Below, piece by piece: positions 1-8,191 of a stretch of DNA of 64,000 nt. Origin of the DNA: Chryseobacterium lactis (lineage in GTDB: Bacteria > Bacteroidota > Bacteroidia > Flavobacteriales > Weeksellaceae); assembly GCF_003815875.1 (NCBI RefSeq), contig NZ_CP033924.1, positions 1,984,001 through 2,048,000 of the forward strand, given 5' to 3'. Position 1 is the stretch's first letter, and the number at the start of each line of letters is the position of its first letter. The position numbers were made by a program, and so were the translations under genes. The notes beneath the pieces were generated by a model, which was given only the letters and a program-made list of their open reading frames with translations, was not told the origin of the DNA and did no database searches.

Positions 1-1629
1 CAGGATACAAAGAATGGTAAAATCTTTACGATGGCTCAGTGGTATCCAAGAATGTGTGTGTATGATGATGTAATGGGATGGAACACACTTCCTTATGTGG
101 GTGCTTCTGAATTCTATTTGGAATATGGTGATATTACTGCTAATATTACTGTACCTGCCAATCATTACGTGGTGGGATCCGGAGAGCTGCTGAATGAAAA
201 AGAAGTCTACAATAAAGATGAAATCAACCGATGGAATCAGGCGCGAAACAGTGATAAAACAGTCATGATCCGTCCTGAATCTGAAATCGGTAAAAACAAA
301 TCTTCAGGAACAAAAACCTGGAAGTTTAAAATAACTCAAGCCAGAGATTTTGCATGGGCATCTTCTTCAGGATTTATTTTAGATGCTGCGAGAATCAATC
401 TTCCGAATGGTAAAAAGTCATTGGCTATTTCTGCATATCCTGTGGAAAGCTCCGGTGGTAAAGCGTGGGGAAGGTCTACGGAATATACAAAAGCCGCTAT
501 CGAACATTATTCAAATAAATGGTATGGATATACGTATCCGGCAGCTACAAATGTTGCAGGAAATGAAGGCGGGATGGAATATCCGGGAATCGTTTTTTGT
601 CATATGGACTCAAAAGGGGAAGAGCTTTGGGGAGTAACTGATCATGAATTCGGGCATAACTGGTTTCCTATGATTGTTGGATCCAACGAGCGATTATTTG
701 CTTGGATGGATGAAGGTTTTAATACATTTATCAATGGGCTTTCAACCGAAGCTTTTAATAAAGGAGAATATTATAAAAAACAAAACATGGCCCAGACAGG
801 AAGTTATCTGATGACGGATAATCTGGAGCCGATAATGGTAGGTCCAGATAATATGAAAGAAAGAAGTATCGGAGCTTTGGCCTATTATAAACCCGGTGCA
901 GGATTATCTATTTTAAGAGAAACAATTCTTGGTCCTGAAAAATTTGATAAGGCATTCAGGATTTATATTGACCGTTGGGCTTTTAAGCATCCTACACCAT
1001 GGGATTTCTTTCATACAATGGAGAATGTTGCCGGTGAGGAGCTGAATTGGTTCTGGAGAGGATGGTTTATCAATAAATGGAAAATCGACCAGTCTGTTAA
1101 GAATGTAAAATATGTGAACGGAGACTTTAAAAACGGTGCTCAGATTACGGTTGAAAATTTGGGGCAATTGCCTATGCCTACTACTGTTCAGCTGAAATTT
1201 AAGGATGGAACAACCAATACGGTGAAAATACCTATTGAGGTTTGGAAGAGAAATACTGAATGGACATTTAAAGTAGATTCAAACAAGGAAATCGATGAAG
1301 TGAAGCTTGATCCGGATTCTATGGTTCCGGACATTAATATGAAAAATAACAGATGGGCTTCTTCTGATGCAAAACCGCTGGATAAAATCAATGTGAAAGA
1401 TTTTGCAGGAACCTACGGAAATAAGGAGTCTAAGCTTAAAGTAATCTTTGCTGAGAAAAGCGGTGTGCTATATGGAAAAGCAGGAGGACAGCAGGATTTT
1501 CCTTTAGAATATACGGGAAATAATACGTTTGTTTTTGAAAATGCCAACCTGACAATCGTCTTTAGTAAAGATAAGAAGACCATTACCCTTACCGAAGGCG
1601 AAAGAGAATTCAAGTTCAATAAGGAGTAA
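1..1629 (+). CDS. M1 family metallopeptidase, 5' end missing
   Basis: The frame is open from base 1, so the gene begins left of the window; 542 residues are visible. It is a gluzincin aminopeptidase-like protein: HEFGH sits near visible residue 215, and the third zinc ligand Glu follows in WMDEGF about 19 residues later. The substrate loop reads GGMEYPG instead of the usual GAMEN, as in many Bacteroidota M1 proteins. After the catalytic and helical part comes a beta-rich C-terminal domain (last ~90 residues, from DFAGTYG) that looks like a small lipocalin-like barrel. It is probably secreted, like its homologue at 8192, but the signal peptide lies outside the window. Family confidence is high; the substrate is unknown. 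Confidence 0.9.
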   Translation, partial: QDTKNGKIFTMAQWYPRMCVYDDVMGWNTLPYVGASEFYLEYGDITANITVPANHYVVGSGELLNEKEVYNKDEINRWNQARNSDKTVMIRPESEIGKNKSSGTKTWKFKITQARDFAWASSSGFILDAARINLPNGKKSLAISAYPVESSGGKAWGRSTEYTKAAIEHYSNKWYGYTYPAATNVAGNEGGMEYPGIVFCHMDSKGEELWGVTDHEFGHNWFPMIVGSNERLFAWMDEGFNTFINGLSTEAFNKGEYYKKQNMAQTGSYLMTDNLEPIMVGPDNMKERSIGALAYYKPGAGLSILRETILGPEKFDKAFRIYIDRWAFKHPTPWDFFHTMENVAGEELNWFWRGWFINKWKIDQSVKNVKYVNGDFKNGAQITVENLGQLPMPTTVQLKFKDGTTNTVKIPIEVWKRNTEWTFKVDSNKEIDEVKLDPDSMVPDINMKNNRWASSDAKPLDKINVKDFAGTYGNKESKLKVIFAEKSGVLYGKAGGQQDFPLEYTGNNTFVFENANLTIVFSKDKKTITLTEGEREFKFNKE

Positions 1630-1669
1630 TCATTTACTATAGATAAATTAACATTATTATCATATTCTT

Positions 1670-1696
1670 AAGACTTCTCTGTCACAGAGAAGTCTT
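1670..1696 (+). terminator. Rho-independent terminator of the M1 gene
   Basis: A perfect 12-bp stem (AAGACTTCTCTG with its complement) and a 3-nt loop are followed by ATTTTTG. It lies 41 nt after the stop codon of the M1 gene and before the next gene on the same strand. Confidence 0.85.
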
Positions 1697-1725
1697 ATTT
1701 TTGTCTTTTACAGATAAAATAAACT

Positions 1726-2553
1726 ATGAGTTTCAGATTTTCAATTATATTCCTCATGCTTTATGCATTGGGATTTTCACAGGATCTTACCGTAATGAGT
1801 TTTAATATCCGTCTTAATGTTGAATCGGATAAAGAGAATGCCTGGCCACAGAGAAAACAGGATGTTGCAGATTTATTAACCTATTATCATCCTGATTATT
1901 TTGGGGTTCAGGAAGCTCTTCCCGAGCAGATGAAGGATATCAAAAGCGGATTGAAGAATTATAATTATGTTGGTGTTGGAAGAGATGATGGTAAAGAAAA
2001 AGGAGAATTTTCAGCTATTTTTTATGATACCAACAGGCTGGATGTTGTAAAGTCAGGAACGTTCTGGTTATCTGAAACTCCGGAAAAACCCTCAAAAGGA
2101 TGGGATGCAGCCTTAAACAGAATTTGTACCTATGCCATATTTAAAGATAAAAAATCAAAAAAAGAATTTCTGGCCATGAACCTTCATTTTGATCATGTGG
2201 GAAATGTCGCAAGAGTTAAATCTTCGGAGTTGATTTTGAAAAAAATAAAAGAACTTAATCCTAAGAATTTACCTGTAACATTAAGTGGAGATTTTAATCT
2301 GACAGATGATACAGAGCCCATCAAAATTCTATCCCAAAATATGAAGGATACTTTCTATCATTCGGAAACGAAACATTACGGACCGGTAGGAACATTTACA
2401 GGATTTAACGTTAATGAAATACCCAAAGAAAGGATTGATTATATCTTTACAAACGGTTTCAAAATAAAATCACACAGGCATATCAATGACAGAAGAGAAA
2501 GTCTTTTGTATCCGTCGGATCACTTTCCGGTCATTACCAATTTGTCTTTTTAA
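1726..2553 (+). CDS. Secreted endonuclease/exonuclease/phosphatase-family protein
   Basis: A 275-residue protein with a signal peptide (hydrophobic stretch to about residue 18, ending GFSQ). The exonuclease III/DNase I-like fold is shown by MSFNIR near residue 24, the metal-binding VQEA, GDFN and the terminal SDHFPV, all in family order. Such Bacteroidota proteins hydrolyse phosphodiester or phosphoester bonds outside the cytoplasm, and many are annotated as nucleases or sphingomyelinase-like enzymes. The sequence does not reveal the substrate. It lies alone between a terminator and a convergent two-component operon that ends 4 nt away. Confidence 0.85.
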   Translation: MSFRFSIIFLMLYALGFSQDLTVMSFNIRLNVESDKENAWPQRKQDVADLLTYYHPDYFGVQEALPEQMKDIKSGLKNYNYVGVGRDDGKEKGEFSAIFYDTNRLDVVKSGTFWLSETPEKPSKGWDAALNRICTYAIFKDKKSKKEFLAMNLHFDHVGNVARVKSSELILKKIKELNPKNLPVTLSGDFNLTDDTEPIKILSQNMKDTFYHSETKHYGPVGTFTGFNVNEIPKERIDYIFTNGFKIKSHRHINDRRESLLYPSDHFPVITNLSF

Positions 2554-2557
2554 AAGA

Positions 2558-3244
2558 TTACTGCGTTGGAAAATCTATTTCAAATCCAATTCCTCTGAGG
2601 GATTGGATTTTGATTTCCGGGTCATTGCTGAAATACTTACGAAGCCTGCTGATAAAGACATCCAGGCTTCTGCCGGTAAAATAATCATTGGTTTCCCAGA
2701 GATTATCCAGAATGTTGTCTCTTGTGATAGCGGAATGATTATGTTGAAGAAAGTATATGATAAGTTCCTGTTCTTTTATAGTCAGACGTACATTGCCCAA
2801 CGGATGCGTAAGCAGAAGCTTTTTTTTATCTAAAGAATATTGTCCGATTTTTATGATGGATTCTGTAGCAGCCGGTACTGTTCTTTTTAAGATGTTTTTG
2901 ATTCTTAAAACCAGTTCTTCGGGGTCGCAGGGTTTGGCAATATAATCATCCGCTCCAATTTTCAAACCGGTTAACCTATCAATTTTCTGGTTTTTGGCCG
3001 TTAAAAATAGTAATGGAAAATTACTTTTCTCTTTTAATATCATTTTAGCCAGTGAAAATCCGTCAATATTCGGCATCATCACATCCAGAATCCCCATTTG
3101 AAAAGGGAAGTCAGTAAGAAGTAGTTGTGAAATATCCTCAGGATTTTGAAACCAGCTGACCTCAAAGTCTTCCAGTTCAAGGTACTGTTTCAGGATCATT
3201 CCGAAATCCGGGTCGTCTTCTGCTAATAGGATTTTAGTTTTCAT
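2558..3244 (-). CDS. OmpR-family response regulator
   Basis: A 228-residue regulator. The N-terminal receiver has the acidic pair AEDD, the phospho-acceptor Asp in GILDVMMPN, the LFLTAK switch and AKPCDPEEL. The C-terminal half is a winged-helix DNA-binding domain (from about residue 130, ending with RGIGFEI). It is read after the histidine kinase upstream, with a 12-nt gap, so the two form a pair. The divergent GLPGLI gene and the receptor gene beyond it carry 11-bp phased TTAAC(C) repeats, the kind of site OmpR-type dimers bind. That target assignment is inference. Confidence 0.93.
   Translation of the reverse strand: MKTKILLAEDDPDFGMILKQYLELEDFEVSWFQNPEDISQLLLTDFPFQMGILDVMMPNIDGFSLAKMILKEKSNFPLLFLTAKNQKIDRLTGLKIGADDYIAKPCDPEELVLRIKNILKRTVPAATESIIKIGQYSLDKKKLLLTHPLGNVRLTIKEQELIIYFLQHNHSAITRDNILDNLWETNDYFTGRSLDVFISRLRKYFSNDPEIKIQSLRGIGFEIDFPTQ
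2582..2611 (+). terminator. Possible terminator inside the regulator 3' end
   Basis: An imperfect 11-bp inverted repeat (AATCCAATTCC against GGGATTGGATT, one mismatch) is followed by TTTGATTT. It could end transcription from the nuclease gene at 1726, although it lies within the antisense coding sequence of the response regulator. The U-tract is weak. Confidence 0.35.
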
Positions 3245-3256
3245 TGGTTGCGATTT

Positions 3257-4585
3257 TTAAAGAGGCATTTCATAAGGAATTGACAAAGAAAAGGTACTTC
3301 CTTTACCCGGTTGGCTGGAAACATTTATTTTACCATGATACTTTGTAATGATTTTATTGACTATATATAATCCGAGGCCAACACCTTTTGTGTTATGAAT
3401 ATTGTTCCCCTGTATCCTGTAGAATTTTTCAAAAATATTCTTTAATTCTTTATTTTCCATGCCCTGACCGTTATCGGATACTTCAATTTCCAGATTTTGT
3501 AAAGAATGAGCAATAGTTATGCTGACCCTGGAGGCACCATATTTTACACTGTTTTCAGACAGATTTTTAATGATAGTTTCCATTGAATTTTTGTCAAATG
3601 GAAGTTGATTTGAGACTTTATTTTCAAATCTGAAATCAGTTTGAGGATAGGTAAATGCTAGATCCTGCACGAAGAAACTCCAGTCTTCCGGTGTTATTGC
3701 AGTAATTTCATCAGAAACCTGATCTTGATGAAGTTGAAGTATCAGGCTTTCGAGCCTTGAGATTTGCCGGTCGATAAGGGGTAGTGTATCCGGGTTCCAT
3801 TCCTTTTTTAATGTTTTGGAAGCTATTTTTAAGGTGGCAACCGGAGTTTTGAACTCATGGGAAATATTATCTACCACTGTATGAAGAACTTCTACCTGCC
3901 TTTGTTGTTTGATCAGATTGTTAATGGTGGAAATATACAACATGAGAACACATGAAAGAAGGAAAATACAGCAGATAATTAATAGGGCAAGCTCTTTAAA
4001 AACAATACTTTTAATATTGGTGATTTCAAATTCAATTTGACTTTTAACAAAAAATGTATCCATCCTCTCAATTACTTTTTGATCTGTATCCCTTTTTCTG
4101 GATGATGAGGTTTCCCAGCTGCTAGTGTTTGCTATTTTAGGATTTTTGACCTTATCTTTTGTTTCAAAAATAGTAAACGGCCGGTCAATCAGTTTGATGC
4201 TGTCCGGGAGGTGGATAATGGAAGTATACTGGATTCTTGTCGAAATCTTGTACCCATCTTTCTGTAGGCGGCTGTCTACATAATTGCTTAGTCTGTTCCT
4301 TACTGCCGCTCTGTTTTCTATAAAACTTTGGATGAAATCTTTTTTACTGATTTCTTTATTATAATATCTGACGATGATTTTCTGAAGAGAATCGTCCTTC
4401 TTTTCCAGTGTTCGATGACCACGGTCTGCCTTATCGATATAGTTAGTAAGCCCATCGGTAACAGACCGGTAAATATCCCTCTCTTTAACCTGATAGGTTT
4501 TATACATAAAATAAACCTGTATTCCCAGCAAGAGTAGGAATAAAGCAGCGAACGTAGGAATGAGATATTTGCTTTTGGGAACCAT
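3257..4585 (-). CDS. Membrane sensor histidine kinase
   Basis: A 442-residue kinase. It has an N-terminal membrane segment (about residues 8-28), an extracytoplasmic region of about 170 residues, and a second membrane segment (ELALLIICCIFLLSCVLML). The HisKA phospho-acceptor helix contains NISHEFKTP, and the HATPase domain contains the N box (KNLSENSVKYG), DNGQGM, GVGLGLYIV and GKGSTF. It is the first gene of a two-gene operon with the regulator at 2558 and is transcribed away from the GLPGLI gene at 4704. The signal sensed is unknown. The layout suggests it watches the envelope in connection with the GLPGLI/receptor pair. Confidence 0.93.
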   Translation of the reverse strand: MVPKSKYLIPTFAALFLLLLGIQVYFMYKTYQVKERDIYRSVTDGLTNYIDKADRGHRTLEKKDDSLQKIIVRYYNKEISKKDFIQSFIENRAAVRNRLSNYVDSRLQKDGYKISTRIQYTSIIHLPDSIKLIDRPFTIFETKDKVKNPKIANTSSWETSSSRKRDTDQKVIERMDTFFVKSQIEFEITNIKSIVFKELALLIICCIFLLSCVLMLYISTINNLIKQQRQVEVLHTVVDNISHEFKTPVATLKIASKTLKKEWNPDTLPLIDRQISRLESLILQLHQDQVSDEITAITPEDWSFFVQDLAFTYPQTDFRFENKVSNQLPFDKNSMETIIKNLSENSVKYGASRVSITIAHSLQNLEIEVSDNGQGMENKELKNIFEKFYRIQGNNIHNTKGVGLGLYIVNKIITKYHGKINVSSQPGKGSTFSLSIPYEMPL

Positions 4586-4635
4586 TAAAACAAAGATAAA
4601 CCTTTAACTATTTTCAGAAAGTGATTATTTTGATG

Positions 4636-4652
4636 TTAACTTTTCATTAACC
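4636..4652 (+). promoter_or_regulatory. Phased TTAAC direct repeat upstream of GLPGLI gene
   Basis: TTAAC at 4636 and TTAACC at 4647 are exactly 11 bp apart, just upstream of a near-consensus -7 element (TACATTTT, 4663-4670). A further TTAAC lies at 4604, 32 bp upstream. The same hexamer recurs at 11-bp spacing before the receptor gene at 5714. It is a candidate binding site for the adjacent OmpR-type regulator (inference). Confidence 0.5.
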
Positions 4653-4703
4653 TCGTGAAATATACATTTTTATTAATTTTAAATACTAAAAAAGCGACTT
4701 ACC

Positions 4704-5537
4704 ATGAAAAAGCAGATTGTTTTTTTTATCCTGATGATAGGAGCTATAATGAATGCCCAGACCCATCGTTTCATCTATGAACTTCAATACAGGCCGGATC
4801 CAAATGATACCGGTTATGATAAAGGAGAGCTGGTATTGGATATTAATCCCGAAGAAGTAAAGTTCTACGAAATTGAGTTTTTAGTGAATGATTCTCTTAA
4901 TCTTGTTCATGGAGATATTTCATCCCAGTACACGAGCTTGTGCGAACAAACCATCATTCGTAAAAGAAATTCCAATAAAAATAAAAACTATTTTCAGATC
5001 AGAATGATGCCTTATTATTATGTTTTTGAAACCCAGGATGCTATTCAATGGAAAATAGAGCCCGATACTAAAAAACTGAACAATTATAATTTACAAAAAG
5101 CAACCACAACATTTGGTGGAAGAAACTGGACAGCATGGTTTACACCGGATATTAGTATTCAGGAAGGACCGTATAAATTCAGAGGATTGCCCGGATTGAT
5201 CCTTTATATAGAAGATGATAAGAAAGATTTCATCTATTCTTTTTCCAGAAATATTAACCTTCCTACAACCTATGACACAAAGGGTTTTCTTGAAAAACAT
5301 TACTCATTGGATCCTATTACTATTGATTTTAAAAAATGGGTAAAGCTGAATCTCGAATTTTATAATGATCCTTATGCAAGAATGAGAACAGAATTTCAAC
5401 CGGATTGGAATGTGAGAATTGAAGGAAAGCAGATCCGCAATAAAGAAGATTTTGCCGGATTAACGAAGCAGACCCAGAGAAGTATAAAAAAGTACTACAA
5501 TCCTATAGAACTGGATCGGGCTATTCCTTACCCGTAA
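4704..5537 (+). CDS. GLPGLI family protein
   Basis: A 277-residue exported protein with a signal peptide ending near MNAQ (about residue 19). The family-defining FRGLPGLI follows the conserved NWTAWFTPDI segment. GLPGLI proteins are common in Bacteroidota, have no established biochemical role, and are often encoded next to outer-membrane receptor-like barrels, as here (next gene at 5714). A paralogue is at 54789. It is transcribed away from the kinase/regulator operon, and phased repeats lie in the shared upstream region. It may be periplasmic or surface associated. Confidence 0.9.
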   Translation: MKKQIVFFILMIGAIMNAQTHRFIYELQYRPDPNDTGYDKGELVLDINPEEVKFYEIEFLVNDSLNLVHGDISSQYTSLCEQTIIRKRNSNKNKNYFQIRMMPYYYVFETQDAIQWKIEPDTKKLNNYNLQKATTTFGGRNWTAWFTPDISIQEGPYKFRGLPGLILYIEDDKKDFIYSFSRNINLPTTYDTKGFLEKHYSLDPITIDFKKWVKLNLEFYNDPYARMRTEFQPDWNVRIEGKQIRNKEDFAGLTKQTQRSIKKYYNPIELDRAIPYP

Positions 5538-5554
5538 AATATCATATATTACTT

Positions 5555-5586
5555 AAAACCTGAATTTCCTGATTCAGGTTTTTTTT
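5555..5586 (+). terminator. Rho-independent terminator after GLPGLI gene
   Basis: AAAACCTGAAT pairs perfectly with ATTCAGGTTTT across a 6-nt loop and runs into a stretch of T. It separates the GLPGLI gene from the receptor gene, so the latter needs its own promoter. Confidence 0.85.
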
Positions 5587-5606
5587 GATTTTAAAGGATA
5601 AAAGCA

Positions 5607-5634
5607 TTAACCCATCATTAACCAACTGTTAACC
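5607..5634 (+). promoter_or_regulatory. Three TTAACC direct repeats at 11-bp period
   Basis: TTAACC occurs at 5607, 5618 and 5629, each exactly 11 bp from the next. A weak -7 element (GAATTTTG, 5656-5663) follows. The distance from the last repeat to this element is 27 bp, against 16 bp at the GLPGLI promoter: a difference of exactly one 11-bp period. Likely a binding array for the neighbouring OmpR-type regulator (inference). Confidence 0.55.
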
Positions 5635-5713
5635 GAAATTCTCCTTTTCAATCTTGAATTTTGTACCGCAGAACAAGACATAAAATGTTCTGTTTTTATT
5701 AAAAAATGTAAAC

Positions 5714-8083
5714 ATGTATAAAATTCTTCTTTTTCTTTTCTTTCCGATATTTATGCTAGCCCAAAAGCAAAAACTGGAGGGAACGATTGTGAACTCTGAA
5801 AATGAACATCTGCCACTTGTCAGTATATCAGTATATAATTCCTCAAACCTGTTGATTAAAGAATTAAAAACTGATAATGATGGAAATTTTATTCTGGAAG
5901 GAATCACTGAACAAAATATAAAACTGGTGGTAAAGAATGAAGGCTATTCTTTGTTTGAAAAAAACGTGGATCTTGAAAAATCTGCACCTCTACACATTAT
6001 TCTTAAAAAAGAATCTCAGGAAATAGAAGGTGTCGTGATGACCAAGCGTAAGCCGCTTGTAAAAAGAAAAATAGACCGACTGGAATTCAATGTGGAAAAC
6101 AGTAATATTTCATCACTCAATGCCTGGGAGATTCTGAAAAACACGCCTAATGTGACGGTGAATAATAATATTTTGAGTGTGAAAGGAAGTACTGGTATTC
6201 TGGTGACCATCAACGATAAAAAAGTGATGCTGACGGGTGACGAGCTCAAAAATCTTCTGGAAAATACTCAGGGAGACGAGGTGAAATCTGTAGAAGTTAT
6301 CACCAATCCGCCTGCGAAATATGAAGCATCAGGAAGTGCCGTGCTGAATATTGTGATGAAAAAAAATAAAATTGAAGGCTACAGAGGTATTCTTTCATCC
6401 AAATACATACAGACTCAATATGCAAAGGGTGTTTTCGGACTTTCCCAATATTATAAAAAAGATAAGCTTTCTATAATGGCAAGCTATTACAAAGGATTAG
6501 GAACCTATTATCGTGAAGGAACAGATTACGTAAATTATGAGGAAAGCCGGACAAAATGGATCAGCACAATGAACAGGAAAGATAAGAATATGAGCCAGAA
6601 TACCTTGAATTTTAATGTGGAATATGAGCTGGACAGTCTCACGAACCTCAGTCTCAATTATTCAGGATTTTTTGCTCCAAAATCGTTCGGAACATATAAT
6701 GTGCCTACAATAATTTATAATAGCCAGGATGTTGCCGTGTCTGATTATACCACGATTAATGATCACCGGAGCCGTAGCATTAATAATTCTGTTAGCTTTC
6801 AGATAGACAGGAAACTGAATAAAAGAAGCAGTTTGTCATGGGTTAATTATTTTACAGGAAATAATGCTAAGAAATATCAGAATGTGATAACCTACCTTAA
6901 TTTTGCCGGTGAGTCTCCAAGAGAAGATAATTTCCTTACCAATAATAAAGCGGATGTTCAACTGTATTCTACCCAGCTCGACTATCAATGGAAGAATGAT
7001 AAGCTGGAACTGGAATCCGGAGTGAAGTATAGTTTAGCGAAAACAAACAGTACACTGGATTTCTCTGACAATGAAAATGGAGTGCTGCAATACAGACCCG
7101 ATAAAAGCAGCATTTTTGATTATAAAGAGCATAATTTTGCTTTGTATTCGTCCCTTTCATATACTCTTGGAAAATGGAATTTTAAAGGAGGGCTTCGTGC
7201 AGAAATGACCGATCTTGAAGGAATTGTTTCTGAACCTTATGAACTTAATAAGAATAATTACTGGAAGTTTTTCCCCACTTTCTATGCACAGTATACCACG
7301 GAAAGTAAACATGAATTCGGTTTTTCTTATGGAAAAAGAATCAGCAGACCTTCCTATTCGTGGCTGAATCCGGCAAAATCTTACTACAATCTCTTTTCAT
7401 ATTACCAGGGAGATCCAAAGCTGAAGGCTACCATTACTCATAATCTTAATCTTACCTACTCATGGAAAGAATGGAACCTGGATCTTTATTATCGCAAAGA
7501 AATTTATCCATCGATGGAAATTTCATATCAGGAGCCCAGCACCAATAGCCTTATCTACTATTTTACCAATATTGAAAAGGGTGAAGCTTTCGGATTGAGT
7601 TTATATAAAAGCTTCCAGATAAAGCCGTGGTGGAATTTAATTCTCTCTGAAAACCTTGAACACAATGAAAATTACTTCAAAGGAATTGATGGAATGCTCT
7701 ACAAAAATAAAGTATGGAACTGGGTTTCTAATATCTCAACAAGCTTTACTCTCGATAAAAGCAATGATTGGAAAATGGAAATAGGACATCGTTATTACTC
7801 TCCGGGAATACAGGGCACCTTCAGGATTTCCAGTAACTGGTCTGCCTATTTCGTCATGAACAGAAAGTTTTTTAATAAAAAGCTGGAAGCCAGTTTGGTT
7901 GTGAATGACATATTCAGAACGACAGGACAGAAAGTGAGTACCAAATATGCCAATCAGGATAATTATTTCCTGGATTATGGTGATGCACAAGGGTTTACTT
8001 TTTCTTTAAAATTTAACTTTGGAAATCAGTCCGTAAAAAATGCCAAAACCATAAAAAAGACAACAGAGCAGGATCGATTGTAG
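5714..8083 (+). CDS. Outer-membrane beta-barrel receptor-like protein
   Basis: A 789-residue protein with a signal peptide (to about residue 18, FMLAQ). A carboxypeptidase-regulatory-like beta-sandwich follows (about 20-100, LEGTIVNSENEHLPLV). A plug-like domain comes next (about 110-215, with VEVITNPPAKYEASGSAVLN) and then a long outer-membrane barrel of alternating aromatic strands. This is the outer-membrane beta-barrel family related to TonB-dependent receptors that often accompanies GLPGLI genes. No clear TonB box is visible. The ligand is unknown. It is the second likely target of the two-component pair, through the phased TTAACC repeats upstream. Confidence 0.88.
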   Translation: MYKILLFLFFPIFMLAQKQKLEGTIVNSENEHLPLVSISVYNSSNLLIKELKTDNDGNFILEGITEQNIKLVVKNEGYSLFEKNVDLEKSAPLHIILKKESQEIEGVVMTKRKPLVKRKIDRLEFNVENSNISSLNAWEILKNTPNVTVNNNILSVKGSTGILVTINDKKVMLTGDELKNLLENTQGDEVKSVEVITNPPAKYEASGSAVLNIVMKKNKIEGYRGILSSKYIQTQYAKGVFGLSQYYKKDKLSIMASYYKGLGTYYREGTDYVNYEESRTKWISTMNRKDKNMSQNTLNFNVEYELDSLTNLSLNYSGFFAPKSFGTYNVPTIIYNSQDVAVSDYTTINDHRSRSINNSVSFQIDRKLNKRSSLSWVNYFTGNNAKKYQNVITYLNFAGESPREDNFLTNNKADVQLYSTQLDYQWKNDKLELESGVKYSLAKTNSTLDFSDNENGVLQYRPDKSSIFDYKEHNFALYSSLSYTLGKWNFKGGLRAEMTDLEGIVSEPYELNKNNYWKFFPTFYAQYTTESKHEFGFSYGKRISRPSYSWLNPAKSYYNLFSYYQGDPKLKATITHNLNLTYSWKEWNLDLYYRKEIYPSMEISYQEPSTNSLIYYFTNIEKGEAFGLSLYKSFQIKPWWNLILSENLEHNENYFKGIDGMLYKNKVWNWVSNISTSFTLDKSNDWKMEIGHRYYSPGIQGTFRISSNWSAYFVMNRKFFNKKLEASLVVNDIFRTTGQKVSTKYANQDNYFLDYGDAQGFTFSLKFNFGNQSVKNAKTIKKTTEQDRL

Positions 8084-8158
8084 AATAATTTTAATGAAAA
8101 AATGATTATCGTAAAATGTTATTGTAAAAGAAATGCCCGCTCCGTGTTACATTTTCGC

Positions 8159-8166
8159 TATTTTTG
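8159..8166 (+). promoter_or_regulatory. Candidate -7 element of the second M1 gene
   Basis: TATTTTTG matches the Bacteroidota -7 consensus TAnnTTTG 26 nt before the ATG at 8192. No good -33 TTTG is visible at the usual distance. Confidence 0.4.
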
Positions 8167-8191
8167 ATACTTATCTCTAAAAAAGAGCGTT

